From Hyunsoonleella jejuensis (GTDB lineage: Bacteria > Bacteroidota > Bacteroidia > Flavobacteriales > Flavobacteriaceae): a DNA stretch of 64,000 bases. Made by a program: the position numbers and the translations under genes. Location of the stretch: the NCBI RefSeq assembly GCF_900111025.1, contig NZ_FOFN01000005.1, positions 94,920 through 158,919 on the forward strand, in the 5' to 3' direction. The notes under the pieces were generated by a model. It saw nothing but the letters and a program-made list of their open reading frames with translations. It searched no databases and was not told the origin of the DNA. Below, in pieces: positions 47,001 to 55,904 of this stretch; within the stretch, counting starts at the first letter, position 1; each line of letters starts with the position of its first letter.

Positions 47001-48341
47001 ATGGAAGAACACATCGTTATAATTGGAAACGGAATTTCTGGCGTAACTGCTGCAAGACATATTCGTAAACTTTCCGATAAAAAAATCACCATTGTTTCTG
47101 CTGAAACCGATTATTTCTTTTCACGTACCGCGTTGATGTACGTGTATATGGGACATATGAAATTTGAGCATACGCAGCCTTATGAAAATTGGTTTTGGAA
47201 AAAGAACAGAATTAACCTTAAAAAGGGCTATGTAAAACAAATTGAAGCTAAAGCTAAAACGTTACATTTTGCTACGAGTGAAACCCTTAAATATGATAAA
47301 TTGATTATTGCCACAGGAAGTAAACCCAATAAATTTGGCTGGCCTGGGCAAGATTTAAAAGGTGTAATGGGCATGTACCATAAACAAGATTTAGATAATT
47401 TAGAGAAATATGCACCTAATAACGAGGTTTGTAAACGTGCTGTTATTGTGGGAGGCGGATTAATAGGCATTGAATTAGCAGAAATGCTGCATTCACGCCA
47501 TATTCCTGTAACGTTTTTAGTTAGGGAAAGCAGCTTTTGGAATGGCGTTTTACCCGAAGGGGAAAGTGCCATGATAAATCGTGAGATTCGTGCCAATGGT
47601 ATCGATCTGAGGTTATCTACCAACTTAAAGGAGATTATTGCTGATAATAACGGACAGGTAAAATCGGTTATCCTTGAAGAAACTGGCGAGGAAATTGCAT
47701 GCAATGTGGTTGGATTAACCGCTGGTGTTTCTCCAAATATCGGTTTTATTAAGGATTCTGAGGTTGAAACTGGCAGGGGAGTTAAAGTAAATCGCTATTT
47801 AGAAACGAATATTCCCGATGTTTACGCCATTGGAGACTGTGCCGAACAACACGAAGGCATAGACCAACGCAGACCTATTGAAGCGGTTTGGTACACAGGA
47901 CGTATGATGGGTGAAACCGTAGCACAAACCATTTGTGGCAATCGTATCATGTATAACCCAGGGCATTGGTTTAACTCGGCAAAATTTATGGATATTGAAT
48001 ACCAAACCTATGGTTGGGTTTGGGCTCAACCTAAAGATAATGAAGCCCGTTTTTATTGGGAACATGAAGATGGCAATAAATGTATCCATATCAATTATGA
48101 TAAAAGTACACGCCAGTTTATTGGCATCAATACCTTCGGAATTAGAATGCGTCATGACTTTTTTCATAAAGTTCTAACCGAAAAACAATCGGTAGATTAT
48201 GTCTTAGAACATTTGTTAGATGCTAATTTCGATCCTGAATTCTATAAACTTCACGAACGTGCAATCATTGCACAATTCAATAAAGAAAATAATACCAATA
48301 TTCAGCTTAAAAAGAAAAGCTGGAAACGCATTTTTGCGTAA
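47001..48341 (+). CDS. FAD-dependent NAD(P)H oxidoreductase
   Basis: 446 residues, pyridine nucleotide-disulfide reductase fold without the redox disulfide. FAD site VIIGNGISGVTAARH (5-19), NAD(P)H site AVIVGGGLIGIELAEML (about 148-164), and the FAD tail motif DVYAIGDCAEQ. The C-terminal 120 residues are extra (HWFNSAKFMDIEYQTYGWVW) and may bind a partner. It precedes the 4Fe-4S membrane protein by 11 bases, suggesting that electrons pass between them. Confidence 0.88.
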   Translation: MEEHIVIIGNGISGVTAARHIRKLSDKKITIVSAETDYFFSRTALMYVYMGHMKFEHTQPYENWFWKKNRINLKKGYVKQIEAKAKTLHFATSETLKYDKLIIATGSKPNKFGWPGQDLKGVMGMYHKQDLDNLEKYAPNNEVCKRAVIVGGGLIGIELAEMLHSRHIPVTFLVRESSFWNGVLPEGESAMINREIRANGIDLRLSTNLKEIIADNNGQVKSVILEETGEEIACNVVGLTAGVSPNIGFIKDSEVETGRGVKVNRYLETNIPDVYAIGDCAEQHEGIDQRRPIEAVWYTGRMMGETVAQTICGNRIMYNPGHWFNSAKFMDIEYQTYGWVWAQPKDNEARFYWEHEDGNKCIHINYDKSTRQFIGINTFGIRMRHDFFHKVLTEKQSVDYVLEHLLDANFDPEFYKLHERAIIAQFNKENNTNIQLKKKSWKRIFA

Positions 48342-48352
48342 ATCACCAAAAT

Positions 48353-49975
48353 ATGAAAGCAATAAAACACATAGGATTAGTTCTTTTCATTATAGGGTTA
48401 GCCATTTTTACGGGAACGCTTTTTACCGGCAGTTTTAGTTTAACCGAAGCTGAATTGAATGCATTTATAGCATCAAAAGACTACAAAAGCGAGCTAATAA
48501 AAGGTGAGCTAAAACAGGCAACGGTAACTAATGAGCATTTAAATATTTTTGAATTTTCAAGTCGAGTACGAAATGCTTATGAAAGTTCCAACAAGCACTA
48601 TGATGCGTTAATAGCAAAATATGATGAAGAAAAAAATTGGGACAAAAAGGGCGAGCAATACCAATACAAAATCTACGGGAAACCGCATACTTTAAGTTAC
48701 GAAATTGCAAAAAAAGCAGGCTCTGGTTTTGTAAAAGAGAACGCTGGTTTCCTATGGTGGCTAACCTTTGGTTTGGGCATTATTGGTGCACTACTTTTTA
48801 TTTTACCCAACTTAGTGCTTTTGGGCAGGCCTGGAATAAAAAACAATCATATTTATCATCAGGCCAGTACCAATCGTGGTTGGATTGCTTGGTTAGTTTT
48901 AGTATATCTGGTAGTATTTTACCTATTGCTGTATTTCTATCCAGACTATGTGGTTAACTGGACCTTTATTTTAGACCCTATCAGTAAGTTTTTAAATGGA
49001 GGGCCTGCAAGTCAATGGTTTGTATATGGCTTCCTGTACTGTGTGATTATGATTGTAATGGCGGTGCGTATGTACATAAAATACCGCCATAACAAATACC
49101 AAATAATTCGTACTACTTCCGTGTTGTTTTTTCAGATAGTTTTTGCTTTTCTTATTCCAGAAATCATGACAAGTTTAAACATGCCTGGATACGATTTTAA
49201 AAATGCATTTCCTCTAGATTACGATTTCTTTTTTGAATGGAATTTAGATAGCTTGAGAGAAAGCGGTGCCATTGGGCTTTTTATTTTAGTTTGGGGTATT
49301 GTTTTAACCCTAATTATTGTACCCGTAATGGTATATTTCTTTGGAAAACGCTGGTATTGCTCTTGGGTTTGTGGCTGTGGTGGTTTAGCTGAAACTTTAG
49401 GAGACCCCTACAGGCAACATTCTAATAAAAGTTTAAATGCTTGGAAACTGGAACGCTGGTTAATCCATTCTGTATTAGTGTTTTCGTTGATAATGACGTT
49501 GGTGACGTTATACTGTTATTTTTCAGGGGCTGAGGCATTCCTTGGAATAAAATCGCAGTGGATTAAAGATACCTATAGTTTCTTAATTGGTGCTTGGTTT
49601 GCAGGCGTAATTGGCACTGGCTTCTATCCTATTTTTGGAAACAGAGTTTGGTGTCGTTTTGGGTGTCCGTTAGCGGCTTATTTAGGTTTAGTACAACGTT
49701 TTAAATCTAGATTTAGAATTACCACAAATGGCGGACAGTGTATTTCCTGCGGCAACTGTTCTACCTATTGCGAGCAAGGTATCGACGTGCGCGCCTATGC
49801 ACAAAAAGGAGAAAATATTGTACGTGCTAGTTGTGTGGGTTGCGGTATCTGTTCTGCGGTATGCCCTAGAGGTGTGCTAAAATTGGAAAATGGTCCTGAA
49901 AAAGGCCGTATCAATCCAACAGAAATTTTACTAGGAAACGATGTTGATTTAATGGATTTGGTAAATCAGAAATAA
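48353..49975 (+). CDS. Membrane 4Fe-4S protein of the NosR/RdxA type
   Basis: 540 residues. One N-terminal helix, a periplasmic stretch, then about five helices. Polyferredoxin motifs: KRWYCSWVCGCGG, NRVWCRFGCPLAAY, then two 4Fe-4S sites in QCISCGNCSTYCEQG and SCVGCGICSAVCPRG. Related proteins carry electrons across the membrane for respiratory enzymes or metal-centre assembly. Acts most likely with the FAD oxidoreductase just upstream; the terminal acceptor is unknown. Confidence 0.87.
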   Translation: MKAIKHIGLVLFIIGLAIFTGTLFTGSFSLTEAELNAFIASKDYKSELIKGELKQATVTNEHLNIFEFSSRVRNAYESSNKHYDALIAKYDEEKNWDKKGEQYQYKIYGKPHTLSYEIAKKAGSGFVKENAGFLWWLTFGLGIIGALLFILPNLVLLGRPGIKNNHIYHQASTNRGWIAWLVLVYLVVFYLLLYFYPDYVVNWTFILDPISKFLNGGPASQWFVYGFLYCVIMIVMAVRMYIKYRHNKYQIIRTTSVLFFQIVFAFLIPEIMTSLNMPGYDFKNAFPLDYDFFFEWNLDSLRESGAIGLFILVWGIVLTLIIVPVMVYFFGKRWYCSWVCGCGGLAETLGDPYRQHSNKSLNAWKLERWLIHSVLVFSLIMTLVTLYCYFSGAEAFLGIKSQWIKDTYSFLIGAWFAGVIGTGFYPIFGNRVWCRFGCPLAAYLGLVQRFKSRFRITTNGGQCISCGNCSTYCEQGIDVRAYAQKGENIVRASCVGCGICSAVCPRGVLKLENGPEKGRINPTEILLGNDVDLMDLVNQK

Positions 49976-50048
49976 ACATAGTTTTTAGTCTCAAGCTCAG
50001 TTTTCAGTTGAGCAACTTTATACATCTTTGTGGAACAAAAAATTGTAA

Positions 50049-50525
50049 ATGAAAAACCTAATTCTCATAATATCCTTATTTATTAGCTTTAATGCTTTAA
50101 CCGAAAAGAAATACCAAAAAGAATTCTACAAAAACGGAGACATTAAAGCTGAAGGTTGGTTAGAAAATAATATAAAAACCAACTACTGGACATTTTATTA
50201 CCCAAATGGGAACATAGAAAAAGAAGGACATTATAAAAACGATAAACCTATAAAATATTGGTACTTTTATCGCGAAAATGGCATGAAGGAAAGCGAGGGT
50301 CATTTTATTAATGGTAAAAAGAACAATTGGTGGTTGTTTTACGACGATATGGAAAAAATAAATCATAAATGCCAATTACAAAATAATGTTAAGAACGGGT
50401 ATTGCTTAATGTATCAAAATGAAGAACTCATATCGGCAAGACGTTATAAAAACGGAAAAAAAATTAAGGAATGGACAGATTTTAAATCTTTCAGAAAAGA
50501 CAATAATCTTAAAGATTTAAGATGA
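50049..50525 (+). CDS. MORN-repeat (YwqK-like) protein
   Basis: 158 residues. Short signal-like start MKNLILIISLFISFNAL, then about four repeats of the type EFYKNGDIKAEGWLENN, YYPNGNIEKEGHYKND, YRENGMKESEGHFINGK. These repeats are known from YwqK-like proteins and from many secreted flavobacterial proteins; the function is open. It overlaps the glycosyltransferase start by 4 bases. Confidence 0.85.
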   Translation: MKNLILIISLFISFNALTEKKYQKEFYKNGDIKAEGWLENNIKTNYWTFYYPNGNIEKEGHYKNDKPIKYWYFYRENGMKESEGHFINGKKNNWWLFYDDMEKINHKCQLQNNVKNGYCLMYQNEELISARRYKNGKKIKEWTDFKSFRKDNNLKDLR

Positions 50526-51235
50526 AAAAAAACCGTACTGAGCAAAGCCCAAGTATCAACGTTATAATTCCAGCTTATAACGAGGCAGATTCTATAGCTA
50601 GCGTAATTAAGGACATTCCTAAAAATGTTGAAGAGGTTATTGTAGTAAGCAACAACTCTAATGATGCTACCGAATTAAACGCCAAAAAAGCCGGAGCAAC
50701 AGTATTAAATGAAGACAGAAAGGGATATGGATATGCCTGTTTAAAAGGTATGGATTATATTGCTAAAAAAACTGAGAAACCAGAGATCATTGTTTTCTTG
50801 GATGGTGATTATAGCGATTATCCCGAGGAACTCACCAAAATAGTAGCGCCCATTATTGAAAAAGATATAGATTTTGTAATTGGCGCACGTGTAAAACGAC
50901 TAAGAGAAACGGGCTCTATGACTTTCCCTCAAGTTTTCGGAAACTGGCTGGCTACGTCATTAATGCGTTTGTTTTTTGGCGCGAAATTTACAGATTTAGG
51001 ACCATTTAGAGCTATTAAGTATAACAAGCTGTTAGCGCTAAACATGGAGGATAAGACTTATGGATGGACGGTTGAAATGCAACTTAAAGCCATAAAACAA
51101 AATTTTAGTTACACAGAAGTACCTGTAAATTACCGTAATAGAATAGGCGTCTCAAAAGTTTCTGGAACGGTAAAAGGTGCTATATTTGCAGGCGTAAAAA
51201 TATTGGGTTGGATTTTTAAATACAGTCTCAAATAA
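50522..51235 (+). CDS. GT2 glycosyltransferase (dolichol-phosphate mannosyltransferase-like)
   Basis: 237 residues. INVIIPAYNEADSIASVIKD, the DxD-type motif FLDGDYSDYP and the C-terminal VNYRNRIGVSKVSGTVKGAI. No membrane helices apart from a hydrophobic end. Such enzymes charge a lipid phosphate with a sugar for later use by GT-C enzymes, which fits the GT-C gene at 52813. It shares one base with the next gene. Confidence 0.9.
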   Translation: MKKNRTEQSPSINVIIPAYNEADSIASVIKDIPKNVEEVIVVSNNSNDATELNAKKAGATVLNEDRKGYGYACLKGMDYIAKKTEKPEIIVFLDGDYSDYPEELTKIVAPIIEKDIDFVIGARVKRLRETGSMTFPQVFGNWLATSLMRLFFGAKFTDLGPFRAIKYNKLLALNMEDKTYGWTVEMQLKAIKQNFSYTEVPVNYRNRIGVSKVSGTVKGAIFAGVKILGWIFKYSLK

Positions 51236-52722
51236 TGTATATAGAAACCGTTATTATAGTTATTTACACCATTGCATTACTACTTATTTTTATGTATGCC
51301 TTGGCGCAGCTGAATCTACTATTTAACTATTTATCGGCTAAAAAAAAGGAGAACGAACCTAAATTTGACTTATCACACCCAAATGAAGTTCCGTATGTTA
51401 CCATACAGCTACCGGTCTACAACGAAATGTATGTTATGGAACGCTTACTGGACAACATTGCCAAAATTGATTATCCAAAAGACAAATTAGAAATTCAAGT
51501 TTTAGATGATTCCACAGATGAAACTATAGCGAGCACTAAAGCACATATAGAAAAACTTCAAGCAACTGGTTTAGATATTAAACACATTACCAGAACCATT
51601 CGTAAAGGATTTAAAGCTGGCGCCCTAAAAGAGGGGCTTAAAGTTGCCAAAGGCGAATTTATCGCTATTTTCGATTCAGATTTTTTACCGCAAAAAGATT
51701 GGTTAAAACGTACTGTTCCTTATTTTAAAAATAAAAATCTTGGTGTGGTGCAAACGCGCTGGGGGCATATTAATCGTAACTATTCGTTGCTCACAAAAAT
51801 TCAAGCATTTGCCCTAGATGCCCACTTTACCTTGGAACAGGTGGGACGCAACAGCAAAGGCCATTTTATTAACTTTAACGGCACTGCTGGAATATGGAGA
51901 AAGCAATGTATTATAGATGCAGGAAATTGGGAAGGCGATACACTTACCGAGGATTTAGATTTAAGCTATCGTGCGCAACTTAAGAATTGGGAATTTAAAT
52001 ACTTGGAGGATGTAGAAACCCCAGCAGAATTACCTATTGTGATAAGCGCTGCGCGTTCGCAGCAGTTTAGATGGAACAAAGGTGGTGCAGAAAATTTTAG
52101 AAAAATGATGTGGCGCGTTTTAAAAAGCGACAATATTTCTGCAAAAACTAAAGTGCATGGTTTACTGCATTTACTTAATAGCACTATGTTTTTTAATATT
52201 TTAGTTGTGGCTATTTTAAGTATTCCAATGCTTTATATTAAAAATGAGTATGCGCATTTAAAATCATACTTTTTTGTGATGAGCTTTTTCGTAATTAGCA
52301 CGGTTATTTTCTTTGTGTGCTATTGGATTATGTATCGCAAAACCTATGGAGGCGGCATTAAAAACTTTGTGGGCTATATAGGCATGTTCTTTGTGTTTTT
52401 CTCTATAGCCATGGGCTTTTCGCTACATAACTCTATCGCTGTTTTAGAAGGCCACTTAGGAAAGAAAAGCGAATTTGTGCGAACGCCAAAGTTTAACATC
52501 AGTAAGTTTAAAGACAATTGGAAAAACAACAAATACATCAAAAAAAATATCTCGATTCATGTTGTTTTTGAAGGTGCCTTAATGCTATACTTTGGTTTTG
52601 GCATGTATAGTGCATTCATTGTAGGCGATCAAGGGGGAGATTTTGGGTTGTTTCCTTTTCACCTAATGCTTTTTGTAGGTTTTGGCTACGTGTTTTTTAA
52701 ATCAATACTTTCTAAAGTTTAA
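51235..52722 (+). CDS. Membrane GT2 glycosyltransferase (cellulose synthase-like)
   Basis: 495 residues. One N-terminal helix, a cytoplasmic GT-A domain with VTIQLPVYNEMYVMERLLD, QVLDDSTDET, FDSDFLPQKDW, TLTEDLDLSYRAQ and the QQFRWNKGG motif, then about four C-terminal helices. The full D, DxD, TED, QxxRW set marks a processive or semi-processive enzyme such as glucomannan or glycolipid synthases. In operon with the DPM-like gene. Confidence 0.92.
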   Translation: MYIETVIIVIYTIALLLIFMYALAQLNLLFNYLSAKKKENEPKFDLSHPNEVPYVTIQLPVYNEMYVMERLLDNIAKIDYPKDKLEIQVLDDSTDETIASTKAHIEKLQATGLDIKHITRTIRKGFKAGALKEGLKVAKGEFIAIFDSDFLPQKDWLKRTVPYFKNKNLGVVQTRWGHINRNYSLLTKIQAFALDAHFTLEQVGRNSKGHFINFNGTAGIWRKQCIIDAGNWEGDTLTEDLDLSYRAQLKNWEFKYLEDVETPAELPIVISAARSQQFRWNKGGAENFRKMMWRVLKSDNISAKTKVHGLLHLLNSTMFFNILVVAILSIPMLYIKNEYAHLKSYFFVMSFFVISTVIFFVCYWIMYRKTYGGGIKNFVGYIGMFFVFFSIAMGFSLHNSIAVLEGHLGKKSEFVRTPKFNISKFKDNWKNNKYIKKNISIHVVFEGALMLYFGFGMYSAFIVGDQGGDFGLFPFHLMLFVGFGYVFFKSILSKV

Positions 52723-52812
52723 TTAATGGTCTGTATTAGCTAGCATACCGTAGCGAGGTCCTGTTTTGCAATAGCATAGTAAAGCCAAAACAATTAATAC
52801 TATATTTACTTA

Positions 52813-54321
52813 GTGCTTTTAAACCCATCTTTTTTAAAACTACATAAAACGCCGTTGCTATTAGCCTTAGCGAGTGCAGTGCTCTATTGGTTTTTTGCAT
52901 ACGATTTGGCTAGAACAGAATATGTAAAGCTCATTGCCCTTTACACCATGCTATTTACAATGTTTTATCAATTGGTAAAACAACTAAAGCATCGGCCCAA
53001 ACTTTTAACTTATTTAGCATTTGGTTTTAGAGCAATTTTTATTTTGGCTATTCCAAATCTTTCACAAGATTTTTACCGTTTTATTTGGGACGGACGCATG
53101 ATTTTAGAAGGTTTCAATCCGTATTTACATACTGTTCAATCTTTTATTGATACCGAACAATATCCAGTAGCCCAGGCGTTAGCATTAAGAGATGGTATGG
53201 GGGCACTAAATGCAAGTCATTACACTAATTACCCACCAATTAACCAATTATGCTTTGTTATTGCAGGGTTATTTGCAGGGAAAAGTATTTTAGGTTCTGC
53301 GATTGTTATGCGACTACTAATTATTGCTGCAGATTTTGGCACGCTCCATTTTGGTAAAAAGCTTTTAGAAACACTTAAAATTCCATCCTACAACATATTA
53401 TGGTATATTTTAAACCCTTTTATAATTATAGAACTCACTGGAAACCTTCATTTTGAGGGTGTGATGATTTTCTTTCTGGTGTGGAGTTTGTATTTGCTTT
53501 ATGCTGCAAAATGGCAATGGGCAGCGGTGGCCTTTGCGCTTTCTATTTCTGTAAAATTGATACCATTACTGTTTTTGCCTCTATTTTTTCAGTGGTTTGT
53601 GAAGCGTAATGTCATTTCGACAGAACTGAGCGACGAGAAATCCCAAAAGCAAACTACAGCGCAAAAAAAGATGCTGAAAAATACTTCGGTTAAACTCAGC
53701 ACAAGCGTTCAGCATGACAAGTACATAAAATGGATTCCTGCCTTCGCAGGAATGACAAGATTAGTAGGTTTTTATCTCATAGTAATCATAACAACCGTTT
53801 TGCTTTTCGTTCCATTTTATTCTTCAGCATTCATAAACAACTACGCTGAAACCGTAGCGCTTTGGTTTCAAAATTTTGAGTTTAACGCAAGCATCTATTA
53901 CATCGCTAGGGCAATTGGATACTCGTTTAGAGGCTACAATGAAATTGCCATTATTGGGCAGTATATCCCAATCGTGGTGATTGTTTTTACACTTATGCTG
54001 ACATTTTTTAGAAAAAATAAATCTATGGTAGAACTTATTACTGCCATGTTATTCGCGTTATCATTCTATTATTTTACAACCACTACGGTTCACCCTTGGT
54101 ATGTAGCAACCTTGTTAATACTTTCGGTGTTCACCAGATATAAATTCCCCCTAGTATGGAGTTTTGTTATTATCCTGAGTTATTTAGCGTATGTGAATTT
54201 AAACAAAGCCGATAAGTCTGAAAACCTGTGGGTTATCGCTTTAGAATACAGTATTGTTTATGGTGTATTTATCTGGGAGGTATTTATAAAAAAGGCTCCC
54301 GCGATAACGGAAGCCTCGTAA
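52813..54321 (+). CDS. GT-C type membrane glycosyltransferase with in-frame repeat insertion
   Basis: 502 residues, about twelve helices, GTG start at 52813. The first loop FLAIPNLSQDFYRFIWDGRM carries the acidic motif of mannosyltransferase-like GT-C proteins, with NPYLH and NYPPINQL after it. It would take a lipid-linked sugar, perhaps made by the GT2 at 50522. Residues of about 266-316 are encoded by REP-like repeats (53611-53756) and include WIPAFAGMT. They fall in a loop between two helices, so the protein may still work. Weakly conserved family; donor unknown. Confidence 0.82.
   Translation: MLLNPSFLKLHKTPLLLALASAVLYWFFAYDLARTEYVKLIALYTMLFTMFYQLVKQLKHRPKLLTYLAFGFRAIFILAIPNLSQDFYRFIWDGRMILEGFNPYLHTVQSFIDTEQYPVAQALALRDGMGALNASHYTNYPPINQLCFVIAGLFAGKSILGSAIVMRLLIIAADFGTLHFGKKLLETLKIPSYNILWYILNPFIIIELTGNLHFEGVMIFFLVWSLYLLYAAKWQWAAVAFALSISVKLIPLLFLPLFFQWFVKRNVISTELSDEKSQKQTTAQKKMLKNTSVKLSTSVQHDKYIKWIPAFAGMTRLVGFYLIVIITTVLLFVPFYSSAFINNYAETVALWFQNFEFNASIYYIARAIGYSFRGYNEIAIIGQYIPIVVIVFTLMLTFFRKNKSMVELITAMLFALSFYYFTTTTVHPWYVATLLILSVFTRYKFPLVWSFVIILSYLAYVNLNKADKSENLWVIALEYSIVYGVFIWEVFIKKAPAITEAS
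53611..53756 (+). repeat. Composite REP-like repeats inside a coding sequence
   Basis: Three pieces in about 146 bases: GTCATTTCGACAG with GAGAAATC after it (from 53611), the hairpin ATGCTGAA / TTCAGCAT (53671-53678 with 53708-53715) followed by GAC, and the perfect hairpin ATTCCTGC-CTTC-GCAGGAAT (53734-53753) followed by GAC. The last is a very widespread bacterial intergenic repeat. All lie in frame within the glycosyltransferase gene. Confidence 0.75.
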
Positions 54322-54385
54322 AATTTACAATGCTGATATACACTTGGGTTCAACGTAATGGAACAGTTTAGTATAACAATTTACG

Positions 54386-54766
54386 TTACAGTTTTTCTAG
54401 CTGAGTAATTGTATTGATTTCTTCTTCATCTTCCATTTCATTTTCATCTTTAAAAATTTCTACGTCTTTATTAAATGTGATTTTGAATTTTGTGCCAATT
54501 AGAGTCTCAGAATTCAAATCGAACATTTTCAAAACACTATCTTCTACTTTTTGAAACGTTAAGGTATACTCTTCACCATCTTTTCCTTTTGTTATAAAAT
54601 TATAACCGTAATCTTCTTTTCCATCAAAAGTAGCATAAACGATAAGCCCCTCTTGGACTTCTCCCCCGTTCACCACATTATTAAAATCCTTTTGAGATGT
54701 AAAACTTGATAATGATAAAAATGCTATCATTACCCCTAATAAAACTAGTATTCTTTGTATTTTCAT
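54386..54766 (-). CDS. Small secreted protein, function unknown
   Basis: 126 residues. Signal peptide MKIQRILVLLGVMIAFLSLS, then a short beta domain with SVLKMFDLNSETLIGTKFKI and a Glu/Asp-rich end. The region VLKMFDLN...FKITF matches VLKQFDLK...FRITF of the protein at 55271-55492, so the two are related; this one is exported and the other is not. Confidence 0.7.
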   Translation of the reverse strand: MKIQRILVLLGVMIAFLSLSSFTSQKDFNNVVNGGEVQEGLIVYATFDGKEDYGYNFITKGKDGEEYTLTFQKVEDSVLKMFDLNSETLIGTKFKITFNKDVEIFKDENEMEDEEEINTITQLEKL

Positions 54767-54957
54767 GTTTTTAATAATTTAAAATTAAACCTTTCTATTT
54801 CGGAAAACATACTACCAGAAGCCCGAAAACTTATAAATGATTTTACTTTAAAATCAATTGGTAGTCAGCTAATTAAATATACGTTTTATTCTTATACCTA
54901 GATGAGATTAGACTAGCATTTTTTCAACAATTCTAGGTAGAATTATAGTAGCAAATA

Positions 54958-55246
54958 TCACTTTTGTAGTATTCGCCTCGGTGACCACACACCGACGGAT
55001 TCTGATAACTTCTCATAAAAATAATGTGCACAAAAGGGTTTTATACGCTCAAATGCATTTTCTATTTCACAAAAGGTCATGTTGAAAAAGCTCACCGTAC
55101 CATATTGGAACAGGTAGATAAATTTTTCATTTACTTTTATAGTAAAGTTCGTTGCTGTCTTGAAGCAGCAATTGCCATTGTAATTCCTGTTTACTAGCTT
55201 TTAAGTTGATCGCACACGTTACTAGGTAAGCAACTAACGCGAACAA
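54958..55246 (-). pseudogene. Frameshifted and truncated RMD1/YagE-like (DUF155) gene
   Basis: On the minus strand from a TTG at 55246 the reading gives ALVAYLVTCAINLKASKQEL then LLLQDSNELYYKSK and a stop at 55127-55129. In the next frame it continues NEKFIYLFQYGTVSFFNM, then AFERIKPFC, and stops at 54958. This order is that of the N-terminal part of RMD1/YagE family proteins, which run to about 260 residues. The rest is missing. The family call is from memory of its pattern and is moderate; decay is clear if the call is right. Confidence 0.55.
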
Positions 55247-55270
55247 TTATGAGTGATGTAAAATCTTTAT

Positions 55271-55492
55271 TTAAAGAGGTTTTAAACTTTCCACTCTGTA
55301 GATAGGATCATCGTCATCACCATCTTCTACGAAAGTGATTCTGAAATCCTTATCAATCAGGCTTTTATCATTTTTTAAATCGAATTGTTTTAATACGCGA
55401 GGATGTACTTCTTCAAATGCTAACTCCTCGCCGTTTTCAAACCAAAAGGTAAAATAACCGTTTTTGTAAGACTTAAAAGCGGCTGTTCTCAT
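55271..55492 (-). CDS. Small cytoplasmic protein related to 54386-54766
   Basis: 73 residues from the ATG at 55492, giving MRTAAFKSYKNGYFTFWFEN. A longer reading from 55603 would overlap the neighbouring gene in another frame and is not protein-like. The core VHPRVLKQFDLKNDKSLIDK matches the secreted protein at 54386-54766. No function known. It lies 13 bases after the acidic protein gene. Confidence 0.65.
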   Translation of the reverse strand: MRTAAFKSYKNGYFTFWFENGEELAFEEVHPRVLKQFDLKNDKSLIDKDFRITFVEDGDDDDPIYRVESLKPL

Positions 55493-55505
55493 GATGTTAC
55501 TATAT

Positions 55506-55841
55506 TTAATCGTCGTCGTTATCGTCTTCAGGATCTGCAGTCTCATCCATATTTGGAGGTTGTACCGCTTCAGGATCGTCGTCGTCAAAATCCTCATAAT
55601 CATCTACATCATAATTCTCCATAGTTACTTCTAGTTTGGTACTTACCTTCACCAAATACTTGGTGTCTTCAGTAACAACTTCAACAGCTTCTATAAGTTC
55701 GTTATGTTGATTTCTAAAGGATATAATATGGTCGTCGTCATACCCATCAGGATACTTTTCCACTAAAAGTGCAAGGATCTCTGGGGTTAACTTTTTAAAA
55801 TCTACAATGACACGTTTTAAATTATCATTTCTATTTTTCAT
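55506..55841 (-). CDS. Acidic small protein, function unknown
   Basis: 111 residues. N-terminal half VIVDFKKLTPEILALLVEKY and GYDDDHIISFRNQHNELIEA looks folded; the C-terminal 35 residues are a run of Asp and Glu (DDYEDFDDDDPEAVQ). No signal peptide. I recall this as a common flavobacterial hypothetical protein, without a role. Probably co-transcribed with the gene at 55271. Confidence 0.75.
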   Translation of the reverse strand: MKNRNDNLKRVIVDFKKLTPEILALLVEKYPDGYDDDHIISFRNQHNELIEAVEVVTEDTKYLVKVSTKLEVTMENYDVDDYEDFDDDDPEAVQPPNMDETADPEDDNDDD

Positions 55842-55904
55842 AGGGCCGGTCTTAATTTTTTCGCTAGAGTTAAAATATGTTCTAAATATAACATTTATTA
55901 AGTT

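Noticed and set aside
55493..55603. N-terminal extension of the protein at 55271
   Set aside because: It overlaps the coding sequence of the acidic protein in another frame and has no homology to the related protein at 54386.
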